Origin: Cellulomonas gelida
GTDB lineage: Bacteria > Actinomycetota > Actinomycetes > Actinomycetales > Cellulomonadaceae
NCBI RefSeq assembly: GCF_006538725.1
Contig: NZ_BJLQ01000027.1
Span: forward strand, 1 to 49,708
DNA: 49,708 bases
Direction of reading: 5' to 3'
A program made the position numbers and the translations under genes. Within the stretch, counting starts at the first letter, position 1, and each line of letters opens with the position of its first letter. Below, piece after piece: positions 1 to 8,677 of this stretch. The notes beneath the pieces were generated by a model, which did no database searches, was not told the DNA's origin, and saw only the letters and a program-made list of their open reading frames with translations.

Positions 1-1
1 C

Positions 2-694
<693 letters not shown>

Positions 695-712
695 CCTCGC
701 CGAGCTAGACGG

Positions 713-750
713 GGGCGGACGCGGCACCGTGCGGTGTGCCGCGTCCGCCC
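713..750 (+). terminator. Terminator hairpin after the xylanase gene
   Basis: Perfect 15-bp inverted repeat: arms 713-727 (gggcggacgcggcac) and 736-750, with an 8-nt loop, followed by ttcgtcgt. It begins 19 nt after the xylanase stop. It has no long T tract, as is common in very GC-rich actinobacteria. Confidence 0.8.
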
Positions 751-809
751 TTCGTCGTCCCCGTGGCTCCCCCCGTGCCGGTGTCGGTGGCCGGTGGGAC
801 CGTGGCCGG

Positions 810-1211
810 ATGGAGATCACGAAGCTGCAGCCGGCCGGGCTCGTCGTGAGCCCGGCCTTCAGTCACGTCGCCGTCGTGCCCGCGGGGGCGACGACGATCT
901 ACGTCGGGGGCCAGGACGGCGTCGACGAGAACGGCGCGATCGTCTCCGACGACGTCGCCGAGCAGTCGGTCCGGGCGCTCGACAACGCGAGCACCGCGCT
1001 CGAGGCGGCGGGTGCCACGCTCGCCGACGTCGTCCAGTGGACCGTGCTCATCCACGAGGACGCGGACCTGGGAGCCGCGTACGGCGCGATCGCACCGCGA
1101 CTCGCCGCGGGCGCCGCGCCACCGCTCGTGATCGCCGCGCGCGTCGCGGGCCTCGGCGTCCCGGGCGCCCTCATCGAGATCGCCGCGATCGCCGCGACGC
1201 TCCCCGCCTGA
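810..1211 (+). CDS. RidA/YjgF/Rid family protein
   Basis: A 133-aa cytoplasmic protein of the Rid (YjgF/YER057c/UK114) family. The best-known members hydrolyse reactive enamine/imine intermediates released by PLP enzymes. The family framework is visible: YVGGQDGVDENG near the start, a central helix ALDNASTALEAAGATLADVVQ, and the C-terminal ARVAGLGVPGALIEI. The Arg in AARVAGLG and the Glu in LIEI match positions that are usually conserved. The length is typical. The ATG start gives the usual family N-terminus; a longer in-frame reading upstream would run back into the terminator region. It converges on the serine hydrolase gene. The substrate cannot be deduced. Confidence 0.88.
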   Translation: MEITKLQPAGLVVSPAFSHVAVVPAGATTIYVGGQDGVDENGAIVSDDVAEQSVRALDNASTALEAAGATLADVVQWTVLIHEDADLGAAYGAIAPRLAAGAAPPLVIAARVAGLGVPGALIEIAAIAATLPA

Positions 1212-1267
1212 CCGCGTCACCCAGTCGTACCCGCGCGAGGCGGACCACGCGGCGTATCGGTCGGTGA

Positions 1268-2521
1268 CTACCCGTGCTCGGTGCATGCGTCGGCGACCGC
1301 GCCGACCGCCGAGCCGTCCTGGTCCGTGCCCGGGTCGGAGCACATCATCGCGACGACGACGGAGCGCCGGTCGAGGTGCGCGCGCGCGACCGCCTGGAAC
1401 CCCGCACCCCAGCCGTGCGTCTGGACGACCGTCTCGGTCCCGTGCCGCAGGAGGAACGCGCCGAGCGCCGCATAGCTCGTCGGTCCCGGCGCGGACCACA
1501 GGGTGCGCGCGCTCGTGGGCGTCAGGACGCCGTCCGACGACCCGTGCCACGAGTCCACGAGGTCGGTGAGCAGGAGCGCGAGAGCCGTGGGCGTCGCCCA
1601 GAGCCCCGCAGCGGCGAGCCCGCGGTACACCGCCCGGTCGCCGGCCACGACGCCACCGGACGTGGTGTGCCCGACCGCGGCGAGATCGTCGACGACCCGC
1701 TCGGCTCGCCCGCCCGCACCGGCATCGACGTAGGCCCACGCCGTGCTCGCACCCGGCCCGGCTGCCGGACCGGTCAGGCCGAGCGGCGCCAGCACCAGGT
1801 CGTCGACGACGTCCGCGTACGGCCGTCCGGTCGCGCGCGCCACGACGTGCTCGACGACCCAGTAGCCCACGTCGGAGTACGCGAAGCCCTCACCGGGCGG
1901 GACGGTGACGGGAACCGGGCCGGTGGTGCCGGGCCCAGTGCTGGTGCCGAGCCCGGTGGTGGTGCCGAGCCCGGTGCGCACGAGCGCGGCGACGTCCGGC
2001 GCCGGCCCCGGTGCGACCGGCTCGCCCGCGGCGTCGGGGTCGACGAACCCGGCCTGGTGCGAGAGCAGGTGCGCCAGCGTGACGGGGCGGGCGGGGTCGT
2101 CGTCGGAGCGTGCGAGGGGTGCGTCGAGGTGCCGCTCGACGTCGGCGTGCAGATCCACCGTCCCGAGCTCGGCGAGCCGCAGCACCGCGACGGCCGCGAC
2201 GAGCTTGCTCATCGAGCACGCGTGCAGGAGCGTCCCTGGCCGCAGCGGCCGGCCGGTGCGGACGTCGGCCAGTCCCGTCGCGCCCGCGTCCGGCTCGAGG
2301 CCGCTGCCGCCGACGGCGACGCTCAGCCCGACCGAGGGACGGTCGGACGACACACCTGCGATCAGACCCTCCGCCGGCCGACCTCCAGCAGCTCGACGAG
2401 CGGGAAGCCCACCAGCATCAGGCCGACGAGCACGAGGCCGACCAGCATCAGGCCGACGAGCGGCAGGCCGGCGAGCAGCGGGCTGATCAGCGGGAACGGT
2501 CGACGTCGGAGGCTCGGTCAC
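1268..2521 (-). CDS. Serine hydrolase, beta-lactamase class C / DD-peptidase-like
   Basis: A 417-aa protein of the penicillin-binding/class C beta-lactamase-like superfamily. The nucleophile motif SMSK lies at about residues 103-106. The family segment LLSHQAGF follows, then YSDVGYW in the Tyr motif region, and HGWG near the C-terminus stands in for the KTG/HTG motif. Activity could be esterase, peptidase or amidase; the sequence does not decide. No signal peptide is evident. The GTG start at 2521 is supported by a TACTGT hexamer six bases upstream, the geometry of a leaderless transcript. An odd feature is the first ~60 residues: a low-complexity Ala/Arg/Pro/Asp segment (ARRPDAGRP-type repeats) encoded by near-perfect 12-nt repeats and absent from typical relatives. 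Confidence 0.83.
   Translation of the reverse strand: MTEPPTSTVPADQPAARRPAARRPDAGRPRARRPDAGGLPARRAAGGRPAEGLIAGVSSDRPSVGLSVAVGGSGLEPDAGATGLADVRTGRPLRPGTLLHACSMSKLVAAVAVLRLAELGTVDLHADVERHLDAPLARSDDDPARPVTLAHLLSHQAGFVDPDAAGEPVAPGPAPDVAALVRTGLGTTTGLGTSTGPGTTGPVPVTVPPGEGFAYSDVGYWVVEHVVARATGRPYADVVDDLVLAPLGLTGPAAGPGASTAWAYVDAGAGGRAERVVDDLAAVGHTTSGGVVAGDRAVYRGLAAAGLWATPTALALLLTDLVDSWHGSSDGVLTPTSARTLWSAPGPTSYAALGAFLLRHGTETVVQTHGWGAGFQAVARAHLDRRSVVVAMMCSDPGTDQDGSAVGAVADACTEHG
2410..2480. repeat. 12-nt-period tandem repeats inside the serine hydrolase gene
   Basis: Variants of aggccgacnagc recur about every 12 nt (for example accagcatcaggccgacgag appears twice, about 36 nt apart). They encode the Arg-Arg-Pro-Asp-Ala-Gly-type N-terminal segment. 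Such repeats can expand or contract in frame. Confidence 0.7.
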
Positions 2522-2556
2522 GCCGCGACAGTAGGCCCGAGCACCCACAACCCCCC

Positions 2557-2614
2557 GCGACCCAGCGCCTACTCAGGGGAGAGGCCGTGGGAGCCGGAGC
2601 AGGCGCTGGGTCGC
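2557..2614. repeat. Dispersed hairpin repeat (CGACCCAG...CTGGGTCG family), single copy
   Basis: Arms 2557-2574 (gcgacccagcgcctactc) and 2597-2614 pair at 17 of 18 positions around a 22-nt loop. It lies between the stop of the minus-strand aldo/keto reductase (2653) and the start of the serine hydrolase (2521), so it may terminate the reductase transcript. The same arm sequences recur at 21.1-21.4 kb and 49.5-49.6 kb. Confidence 0.8.
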
Positions 2615-2652
2615 GGGAGGGGTTCGGGGTGAGGAGGGGGAGGGGGCCGGGG

Positions 2653-3588
2653 TCAGGGGACGACGTAGCCCGCGGCGCGGAGCAGCTCGTACCACTCCGG
2701 GCGTGTGAGGGTCAGGTCGGAGCCGGCGGCCGCCGCGGTGACGCGCGACGGTGTCGTCGTGCCGAGCACCACCTGCGTGCGGCCGGGGATCCGGGTGATC
2801 CACGCGGTGGCGATCGCGAGCGGCTCGACGTCGTACTGGGCCGCGAGCCGGTCGATCACGGCGTTGAGCTCGGGGTAGCGGTCCGCGTCGAGGAACACCC
2901 CGTCGAAGAACCCGGCCTGGAACGGCGACCACGCCTGGATCGCGATCTCGTTCAGGCGGCAGTAGTCGAGCAGGCCGCCGCCGTCGCGGACGATCGACTG
3001 GTCGAGCCCCTGCATGTTGCCCGCGACGCCCTGCGCGACGAGCGGGGAGTGCGTGATCGACAGCTGCACCTGGTTGGCGACGAGCGGCTGACGCACGGAC
3101 GTGCGGAGCAGGTCGATCTGCCGCGGCGTGTGGTTCGAGACGCCGAAGTGCCGGACCTTGCCCGCGGCCTCGAGCTCGTCGAACGCGCGCGCGACCTCCT
3201 CGGGCTCGACGAGCGCGTCGGGCCGGTGCAGCAGCAGGATGTCGATCCGGTCGGTGCCCAGCGCACGCAACGAGCCCTCGACCGTCTCCATGAGGTGCTC
3301 GTAGGAGAAGTCGAAGTACGGCCCGTCGGTGACGATCCCGGCCTTGGTCTGGATCGTCAGCTCGTCGCGCTGCGACGGCGTCAGCGCCATCGCCTCGGCG
3401 AACCGGCGCTCGCACGTGTGGACCTCGCCGCCGTAGATGTCGGCGTGGTCGACGAAGTCGATGCCCGCGTCGCGCGCGGTGCGCACGAGCTCGCGGATCT
3501 CGTCGTCGGACTTGTCCGCGATCCGCATGAGCCCGAGGACGACCTCGGGGGCCTCGATGTCGGTCCCGGCCAGGGTGAAACGCTTCAC
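2653..3588 (-). CDS. Aldo/keto reductase
   Basis: A 311-aa NAD(P)H-dependent oxidoreductase of the AKR superfamily (TIM barrel). The catalytic tetrad is recognisable: Asp and Tyr in VDHADIYGG, Lys in IQTKAGI, and His in LLLHRPDAL. The C-terminal cofactor region VVLGTTTPSRV is present. Overall it resembles the E. coli YdhF-like subgroup. The length is normal. It lies immediately downstream of a second AKR gene on the same strand (about 20 nt gap), so the two are probably cotranscribed. The physiological substrate is unknown. A LysR regulator diverges from the upstream AKR and may control both. Confidence 0.9.
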   Translation of the reverse strand: MKRFTLAGTDIEAPEVVLGLMRIADKSDDEIRELVRTARDAGIDFVDHADIYGGEVHTCERRFAEAMALTPSQRDELTIQTKAGIVTDGPYFDFSYEHLMETVEGSLRALGTDRIDILLLHRPDALVEPEEVARAFDELEAAGKVRHFGVSNHTPRQIDLLRTSVRQPLVANQVQLSITHSPLVAQGVAGNMQGLDQSIVRDGGGLLDYCRLNEIAIQAWSPFQAGFFDGVFLDADRYPELNAVIDRLAAQYDVEPLAIATAWITRIPGRTQVVLGTTTPSRVTAAAAGSDLTLTRPEWYELLRAAGYVVP

Positions 3589-3608
3589 GGTCAGCTCACC
3601 TGCTCAGG

Positions 3609-4475
3609 TCAGTGCGCGAGCGCGGACAGGGCCGCGATCTCGTCGTCGGTCAGGGTCAGCTCCGCGGCGCGCAGCGAGTCCTGGATGGTCGCGGGGCGCG
3701 ACGAGCCGGGGATCGGGATGACGACGGGCGCGAGCGCGAGCTCCCACGCGAGCGTCACCTGCTGCGGGCTCACGCCGTGGGCGTCGGCGACGTCCTGGAA
3801 CACCGAGTGCCGCCCTCCGACCTCGCCTGCGCGGCTGATGCCGCCGAGCGGGCTCCACGGCAGGAACGCGATGCCGAGCGCGGCGCAGTGCTCGAGCTCG
3901 CCCTGCGACGACCGGAACGCGGGCGAGAACTGGTTCTGCACCGAGACGAGGCGTCCGCCGAGGATCTCGTTGGCCAGGTCGATCTGCTCGACGTTCGCGT
4001 TGGAGATGCCCGCGAGCTCGATGACGCCCTCGTCGAGCAGGTCGCGGATCGCGCCGACCGAGTCCGCGTACGGCACGCGGGGGTCGGGGCGGTGGAACTG
4101 GTAGAGGCCGATCGCCTCGACGCCGAGGCGCTTGGCGGAGGCCTTCGCGGCCTCCTTGAGGTACTCGGGGCGTCCGTCCTGCGTCCAGGTGCCGTCGCCC
4201 GGGCGCAGGTGGCCGCCCTTGGTCGCGACGAGCACGTCGGACGTGTCGCCACCGTAGGAGCGCAGGGCCGCGGCGATGAGCTCCTCGTTGTGCCCGACCT
4301 CGCCGGCGAGCAGGTGGTAGGCGTCCGCGGTGTCGATCAGGGTCACGCCCGCGTCGAGCGCGGCGTGGATCGTGGCGACGGAACGGGCCTCGTCGGGCCG
4401 GCCCTCGATGGACATCGGCATGCCGCCGAGGCCGATCGCCGAGACGGTGCGGGGGCCGAGGGTGCGCTGCTGCAC
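3609..4475 (-). CDS. Aldo/keto reductase
   Basis: A 288-aa AKR-superfamily oxidoreductase. Visible landmarks are LGLGGMPMS-type strand 1 (AIGLGGMPMS), the catalytic Asp/Tyr in LIDTADAYH, Lys in VATKGG, and His in YQFHRPDP. The NADPH-binding C-terminal stretch is VIPIPGSSRP. The frame is open further upstream, but the GTG at 4475 has a gagaag ribosome-binding site about ten bases before it and gives the expected family N-terminus. It is the first gene of a two-AKR unit and is divergent from the LysR gene at 4576, the usual arrangement for a LysR-controlled target. Substrate unknown. Confidence 0.9.
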   Translation of the reverse strand: MQQRTLGPRTVSAIGLGGMPMSIEGRPDEARSVATIHAALDAGVTLIDTADAYHLLAGEVGHNEELIAAALRSYGGDTSDVLVATKGGHLRPGDGTWTQDGRPEYLKEAAKASAKRLGVEAIGLYQFHRPDPRVPYADSVGAIRDLLDEGVIELAGISNANVEQIDLANEILGGRLVSVQNQFSPAFRSSQGELEHCAALGIAFLPWSPLGGISRAGEVGGRHSVFQDVADAHGVSPQQVTLAWELALAPVVIPIPGSSRPATIQDSLRAAELTLTDDEIAALSALAH

Positions 4476-4575
4476 GTCTGTCTCACTTCTCTCGTGGTGT
4501 GGCTCCGACCGTAGGTACGCTTGATCAAGAAGTCCAACAACTACAAGCGATGCCATTCACCACCGGAGTCGATCA
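4476..4575. promoter_or_regulatory. Divergent AKR/LysR intergenic control region
   Basis: This 100-bp region is visibly less GC-rich than its flanks. It contains the 10-bp palindrome cttgatcaag at 4520-4529 and a further cttga/caag-type repeat to its right (ctacaag at 4541-4547). On the minus strand, TTGGAC and TACGGT 18 bp apart could serve as -35/-10 for the AKR pair. On the plus strand, ggag at 4565-4568 precedes the lysR ATG. LysR-type proteins normally bind such divergent regions; the palindrome is a candidate site by inference. Confidence 0.5.
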
Positions 4576-5475
4576 ATGGATCTGCGTCAGATGGAGTACC
4601 TCGTCGCGCTCGCCGACGAGCAGCACTTCACCCGGGCCGCCGCGATCGCGGGCGTCTCCCAGTCTGGGCTCTCGGCCGCGATCCGCAGCCTGGAGGACGA
4701 GCTCGGCACGCCGCTGTTCCTGCGCACCACGCGTCGCGTCGAGCCCACCGACGCGTGCCGCGCCCTGCTCCCGCACGCCCGCACGATGCTCGCCGAGGCG
4801 GTCGCCGGACGCGACGCCGTCGTGCGCGCGACGAGCGAGCTGTCGGGCCGCCTGCGCGTCGGCGCCGAGCAGTGCCTCGGGATGGTCGACGTCCCCGCGC
4901 TGCTGTCGCGGCTGCAGCGGCGATACCCGCAGGTCGACATCGACTTCACGCAGGGCGGCTCGCACGCGCTCGCCACGCAGGTGCGGGCGGGCGCGCTCGA
5001 CATCGCCTTCGTCGCGACGACCGACCACCTCGGGGCCACCGCGCGGACCGTGCTCGGCCAGCGCCCCGTGGTGCTCGTCTGCCCGCCCGAGCACCCGCTC
5101 GCCTCGACCGGCCGCATCGACTGGCCCGAGCTCGCCGACACCGACTTCGTCGACTTCCACCCCTCGTGGGGCGTGCGCTCGCTCAACGACGCCGCGTTCG
5201 CGGCCCGCGGCGTGCACCGGCGCGTGCGGTGCACGGTCGACGACATCCACACGCTGCTCGAGCTCGTCGACCGGGGCATGGGCGTCGCGCTGGTGCCCGA
5301 GCACATCGCCGCCAAGCCCCAGGCCGCGCGGCTCACCACCGTCCGCATGGTCCCCGAGGCCGAGCCGCAGTGGATCGTCTCCGCGGTGCATGCCACGCCG
5401 GCGAGCCCCGCGGCGCTCGCGCTGCTCGAGCTCCTGGACGCCGCCGAGGTGCCGCGCGAGCCAGTCCCGGCCTGA
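4576..5475 (+). CDS. LysR family transcriptional regulator
   Basis: A 299-aa LysR-type regulator. The N-terminal winged helix-turn-helix is MDLRQMEYLVALADEQHF followed by TRAAAIAGVSQSGLSAAI, with the typical LGTPLFLRTTRRV wing. Residues from about 90 to 295 form the periplasmic-binding-protein-like effector domain (RLRVGAEQCLGM...). Length and architecture are normal. The ATG has a ggag ribosome-binding site seven bases upstream. It is divergent from the aldo/keto reductase pair, so it probably regulates those genes and itself. The ligand is unknown. Confidence 0.93.
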   Translation: MDLRQMEYLVALADEQHFTRAAAIAGVSQSGLSAAIRSLEDELGTPLFLRTTRRVEPTDACRALLPHARTMLAEAVAGRDAVVRATSELSGRLRVGAEQCLGMVDVPALLSRLQRRYPQVDIDFTQGGSHALATQVRAGALDIAFVATTDHLGATARTVLGQRPVVLVCPPEHPLASTGRIDWPELADTDFVDFHPSWGVRSLNDAAFAARGVHRRVRCTVDDIHTLLELVDRGMGVALVPEHIAAKPQAARLTTVRMVPEAEPQWIVSAVHATPASPAALALLELLDAAEVPREPVPA

Positions 5476-5502
5476 CGGCACTGCTCTGGTCGCCCGGGAC
5501 TG
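5462..5502 (+). terminator. Weak hairpin overlapping the lysR stop codon
   Basis: A 9-bp perfect inverted repeat, cagtcccgg (5462-5470) and ccgggactg (5494-5502), with a 23-nt loop. It is positioned to end lysR transcription before the next unit. Short and without a T tract, so only tentative. Confidence 0.35.
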
Positions 5503-5543
5503 CGTCGGGGCGGCCGACGTGACGGACCCCGGCACACCCGCGG

Positions 5544-5587
5544 CTGTATCGGCGCTGTATCGCCCCCGGTGGCGCGCGACCTAGCCT
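5544..5587 (+). promoter_or_regulatory. Putative promoter of the peptide-export unit with 11-nt direct repeat
   Basis: The octamer ctgtatcg occurs at 5544-5551 and 5555-5562, exactly 11 nt apart, followed by a TAGCCT -10-like hexamer at 5582-5587. The start of the first gene is 56 nt further on. SARP regulators typically bind direct repeats with an 11-nt period, and a SARP-type gene lies at the far end of this cluster. The distance to the -10 is longer than in classical SARP targets, so the link is inference. Confidence 0.45.
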
Positions 5588-5643
5588 CGCCGCGCGCGCC
5601 CAGCACACCGACGACGGGCGCCCGGAGCCCGACGAGGAGTGCC

Positions 5644-6177
5644 GTGGAGACGCTGAGCCTGGCCTGCCGCTGCCTGCTCGTCCTGGTCTTCCTCGCGTCG
5701 TCGACCGGCAAGCTCCGCCGCGAGGCGTTCGGCGAGTTCCGCGCGTCGGTCCGCGCCGCTCGCCTGCTGCCCGAGGCCGCCGTCTCGCCGGCGCTCACGA
5801 CGGTGGTCGCCGCCGAGCTCGCCGCCGCCGTCCTGCTCGTCGTGCCGCCGACCGTGCGGTTCGGTGCGGTGCTCGCCGGAGGGCTGCTCGCGGGGTTCGT
5901 CGTCGTGATCCTGGCGTCCGCACGTCGCCGCACGGGACTCGCGTGCCGGTGCTTCGGGGGCGACGGCGCCGTGCTCGGCCTGCGCCACGTCGCCCGCAAC
6001 GTGGTCCTCCTGGCCGCGTGCGCGGTCGTCGTGCTGGTGCCGCCGTCGCTGCCCGCGCGCGTGGAGCCCGGCGTCCTCGCGTTCGTCGCCGCGGGCGTGC
6101 TGGCCGTCCTGGCCATCCGGCTGGACGACCTCCTGGACCTCGCCGCCCCGCCCGCCCGCACCTGGGAGCCCTCGTGA
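5644..6177 (+). CDS. MauE/DoxX-family redox-associated membrane protein
   Basis: A 177-aa integral membrane protein with about four transmembrane helices (for example VVAAELAAAVLLVVPP and GGLLAGFVVVILASA). A Cys pair in LACRCFGGDG sits after the second/third helix, the hallmark CxCFG-type motif of MauE-like proteins. MauE is needed with MauD for disulfide-rich methylamine dehydrogenase small-subunit maturation, and related proteins pass electrons to thioredoxin-like partners. The GTG start at 5644 has cgaggag four bases upstream. The stop overlaps the GTG of the thioredoxin-like gene (GTGA), implying translational coupling. There are no methylamine dehydrogenase genes in view, so the likely client is the Cys-rich peptide encoded at the end of the unit (inference). 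Confidence 0.82.
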   Translation: METLSLACRCLLVLVFLASSTGKLRREAFGEFRASVRAARLLPEAAVSPALTTVVAAELAAAVLLVVPPTVRFGAVLAGGLLAGFVVVILASARRRTGLACRCFGGDGAVLGLRHVARNVVLLAACAVVVLVPPSLPARVEPGVLAFVAAGVLAVLAIRLDDLLDLAAPPARTWEPS

Positions 6178-6761
6178 CCTACCTGGCCGCCACCGTCGTC
6201 CTGCTCGCCGCCGTCGTCCTCCTGCAGCTGTGGGTCACGCTCGACCAGTCGCGCCGCATCGAGGCGCTGCGGGCGGGCATCGACCGTCTCGAGGCGCGGT
6301 TCGACGCGGGCCCCGGCAGCGCCGGCCTGGCCGGGATGCACCCCGTGGGTCTGCCCGTCGCCGAGTTCGACGCGGTCACGGTCGACGGTGAGGTGCTCAC
6401 GCGCGAGGACCTGACGGGCTGGACGCTCGTCGCAGCCGTCAGCCCGAACTGCCCGCCGTGCCAGGAGCGCCTCCCGGAGTTCCTCTCCGCTGCCGCCCTC
6501 GTCCCTGGGGGCCGCGCCCAGGTCCTCGCCCTCGTCATGGACGACGGCGGTCTGCCTCCCGCGCTCGTCGCGCAGCTCCAGGACGTGGCGCGGGTCGTCG
6601 CGATCCGACCGGACAGCGCGGTGTTCCGTGCGCTCGGGCTGCAGTACCTGCCGACCTTCCAGTGGGTGTCGCCCGATCGCGTGGTGGAGCTCGCCGGCCC
6701 CACGGTCGACCTCGGTGTGGTCGCGCACCTGCTCACGCCCCCGGTCGGGGCCCCCACGTGA
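6174..6761 (+). CDS. Membrane-anchored thioredoxin-like (MauD/TlpA-type) disulfide oxidoreductase
   Basis: A 195-aa protein with an N-terminal transmembrane anchor (LAATVVLLAAVVLLQLWV, about residues 4-21), a short coiled segment, then a thioredoxin fold. The active-site motif is C93-P-P-C96 in VSPNCPPCQERLPEF. The cis-Pro region is QYLPTFQWV. This is the MauD-like arrangement: outward-facing redox domain tethered to the membrane. It starts within the stop of the MauE-like gene and its own stop overlaps the start of the ABC transporter gene, so all three are translationally coupled. Likely role: making or isomerising disulfides in an exported substrate, with MauE as electron partner. The direction of the reaction (oxidation or reduction) cannot be told from sequence. 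Confidence 0.84.
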   Translation: MTYLAATVVLLAAVVLLQLWVTLDQSRRIEALRAGIDRLEARFDAGPGSAGLAGMHPVGLPVAEFDAVTVDGEVLTREDLTGWTLVAAVSPNCPPCQERLPEFLSAAALVPGGRAQVLALVMDDGGLPPALVAQLQDVARVVAIRPDSAVFRALGLQYLPTFQWVSPDRVVELAGPTVDLGVVAHLLTPPVGAPT

Positions 6762-8677
6762 CGCACGGTCCGCGCGAGGTCACCGGGGAGTCCGAACCCG
6801 CACCCGCGGGCACGGGTCGGCTCGCGGGGCGTGCGCTGCGTCTCGCGTGGGACGCCTCGCGCGGTGTCACGTCCGCCTACTTCCTGGTCGCGCTCGCGGC
6901 ACCGGCGTTGCCCGTGCTCGTCGCCTGGGCGACGAAGGGCGTCCTCGACGCGCTCCAGGCGGGTGCCCCCACCGACGAGCTGCTGCTCGGCGCGCTGGTG
7001 CTGGGCGGGCTCGGTCTGCTCGCGGGCTGGGCACCCCAGGTCCAGCAGTACCTGCGCGCCGAGCTCAACCGCGCCGCCGGCCTGCGCACGCTCGAGCTGC
7101 TCTACCGGGCCGTGGGACGGTTGCAAGGGCTCGTGCGGTTCGAGACCCCGCGCTTCCTGGACCGTCTGCGCCTCGCCCAGCAGTCCACGCACGGGGTGCC
7201 GACGATGGTCGTGCAGACCCTCTTCGGGCTGCTCGGCGGCAGCCTGACGATCGTAGGGTTCCTGACCTCGCTGCTCGCGATCAACGTCGTGATGAGCGTC
7301 GCGGTCGTGCTGTCCGCGCTCCCGGTGCTCGTCGTCGAGCTCGCGCTGGCGCGGCGGCGCGCCGACGTCATGTGGCGCACCACGCCCGCGCAGCGACGCG
7401 AGTTCGTGTACGGGACGTACCTCACCGACCCGCAGGCCGCGCAGGAGATCCGGCTCTTCGGGTTCGGTCCGTTCCTGCTCGGCCGGATCCTCGCCGACCG
7501 CCGCGGCGTGGACGCGGCCGACCGCCGCGTCGACCGCCAGGACCTGCGGCTGCAGGTCCCGCTCGCGCTGTGCTCGGCGCTCGTGGCGGGGGCCGGGCTG
7601 GTCTGGGCGGTGCTCGCGGCGCAGGCCGGACGGCTCACGATCGGGGACGTGACGCTCTTCGTCGCCGCCGTCGCGGGCGTGCAGCAGGCGTTGGTCGCCG
7701 TCGTCCAGTCGCTGGCGCAGGCGCACGAGAGCCTCCTGCTGTTCGGGCACCTCGACGCGGTGCTCGAGGCGCCGCCGGACCTCCCGGTGGCCGCTGAGCC
7801 CGTACCCGTCCCGCCCCTGCGCGACGGCATCCGGTTCGAGGACGTCTGGTTCCGCTACGCCCCCGACCTGCCCTGGGTCCTGCGGGGGGTGGACCTGGTG
7901 CTGCCTGCGGGTGACTCGCTCGGTGTGGTCGGCATGAACGGCGCGGGCAAGAGCACGCTCGTGAAGCTCCTGTGCCGGTTCTACGACCCGCAGCGCGGGC
8001 GCATCCTGTGGGACGGCGTGGACCTGCGCGACCTCGACCCCGCGGAGCTCCGGTCGCGGCTCGGCGCCGTGTTCCAGAGCTTCGTGACGTACGACCTCAC
8101 CGCCGCGGAGAACATCGCGCTCGGCCGCGTTGACGCCGTCCGCGACCGCGCCCGCGTCGAGGAGGCGGCCGTCCTGGCGGGGGTCGACGACGTGCTGCGC
8201 ACCCTGCCCCGCGGCTACGACACGCTCCTGACCCGCACGATGGCAGGCCTCGACGGCGACCAGGACCCGTCGGACGGGGACGCGGACGGCGCCGACGTGA
8301 CCGGTGTACCGCTGTCCGGCGGCCAGGGCCAGCGGCTCGCGCTCGCGCGCGCGTACCTCGGGGACAGCGAGCTGCTCATCCTCGACGAGCCCAGCTCCGG
8401 CCTGGACGCCGCGGCCGAGGACGAGATCCACCGCAGCCTGCAGCACCTGCGGGCCGGGACCACGGCGCTGCTGATCTCGCACCGGCTCGGCGCGATCCGG
8501 GTCGCCGACCGGATCGTCGTGCTGGACGACGGCGTGGTCCGTGAGACCGGCGACCACGCCACCCTGATGGCCGCCGAGGGCCTGTACGCCCGGCTCTTCG
8601 CGCTCCAGGCCCGGGGCTACCGCGACCTGCTGCCCGCCTCCGAGCCGGGTGGTCCGCTGCCGGCCGGCCGACTGTAG
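6758..8677 (+). CDS. ABC transporter, fused permease-ATPase (peptide exporter type)
   Basis: A 639-aa half-transporter of the type I exporter fold: membrane domain about residues 25-330 and ATPase domain about 355-610. The ATPase motifs are complete: Walker A GMNGAGKST near 392, Q-loop VFQSF, signature LSGGQGQRLALARA near 520, Walker B LLILDEPSSGLD and H-loop ISHR. A Gly/Asp-rich insertion (DGDQDPSDGDADGAD) just before the signature is unusual. There is no N-terminal C39 peptidase domain, so it would not process double-glycine leaders. It resembles exporters of actinobacterial ribosomal peptide clusters. It starts in the stop of the thioredoxin-like gene (GTGA) and is followed 72 nt later by the Cys-rich peptide gene, its probable substrate. 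Confidence 0.88.
   Translation: MTHGPREVTGESEPAPAGTGRLAGRALRLAWDASRGVTSAYFLVALAAPALPVLVAWATKGVLDALQAGAPTDELLLGALVLGGLGLLAGWAPQVQQYLRAELNRAAGLRTLELLYRAVGRLQGLVRFETPRFLDRLRLAQQSTHGVPTMVVQTLFGLLGGSLTIVGFLTSLLAINVVMSVAVVLSALPVLVVELALARRRADVMWRTTPAQRREFVYGTYLTDPQAAQEIRLFGFGPFLLGRILADRRGVDAADRRVDRQDLRLQVPLALCSALVAGAGLVWAVLAAQAGRLTIGDVTLFVAAVAGVQQALVAVVQSLAQAHESLLLFGHLDAVLEAPPDLPVAAEPVPVPPLRDGIRFEDVWFRYAPDLPWVLRGVDLVLPAGDSLGVVGMNGAGKSTLVKLLCRFYDPQRGRILWDGVDLRDLDPAELRSRLGAVFQSFVTYDLTAAENIALGRVDAVRDRARVEEAAVLAGVDDVLRTLPRGYDTLLTRTMAGLDGDQDPSDGDADGADVTGVPLSGGQGQRLALARAYLGDSELLILDEPSSGLDAAAEDEIHRSLQHLRAGTTALLISHRLGAIRVADRIVVLDDGVVRETGDHATLMAAEGLYARLFALQARGYRDLLPASEPGGPLPAGRL

Noticed and set aside
5476..5643. 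Search for a second small peptide gene upstream of the MauE-like gene
   Set aside because: Frames were read in all phases; none has a ribosome-binding site plus Cys-rich or leader-like content.
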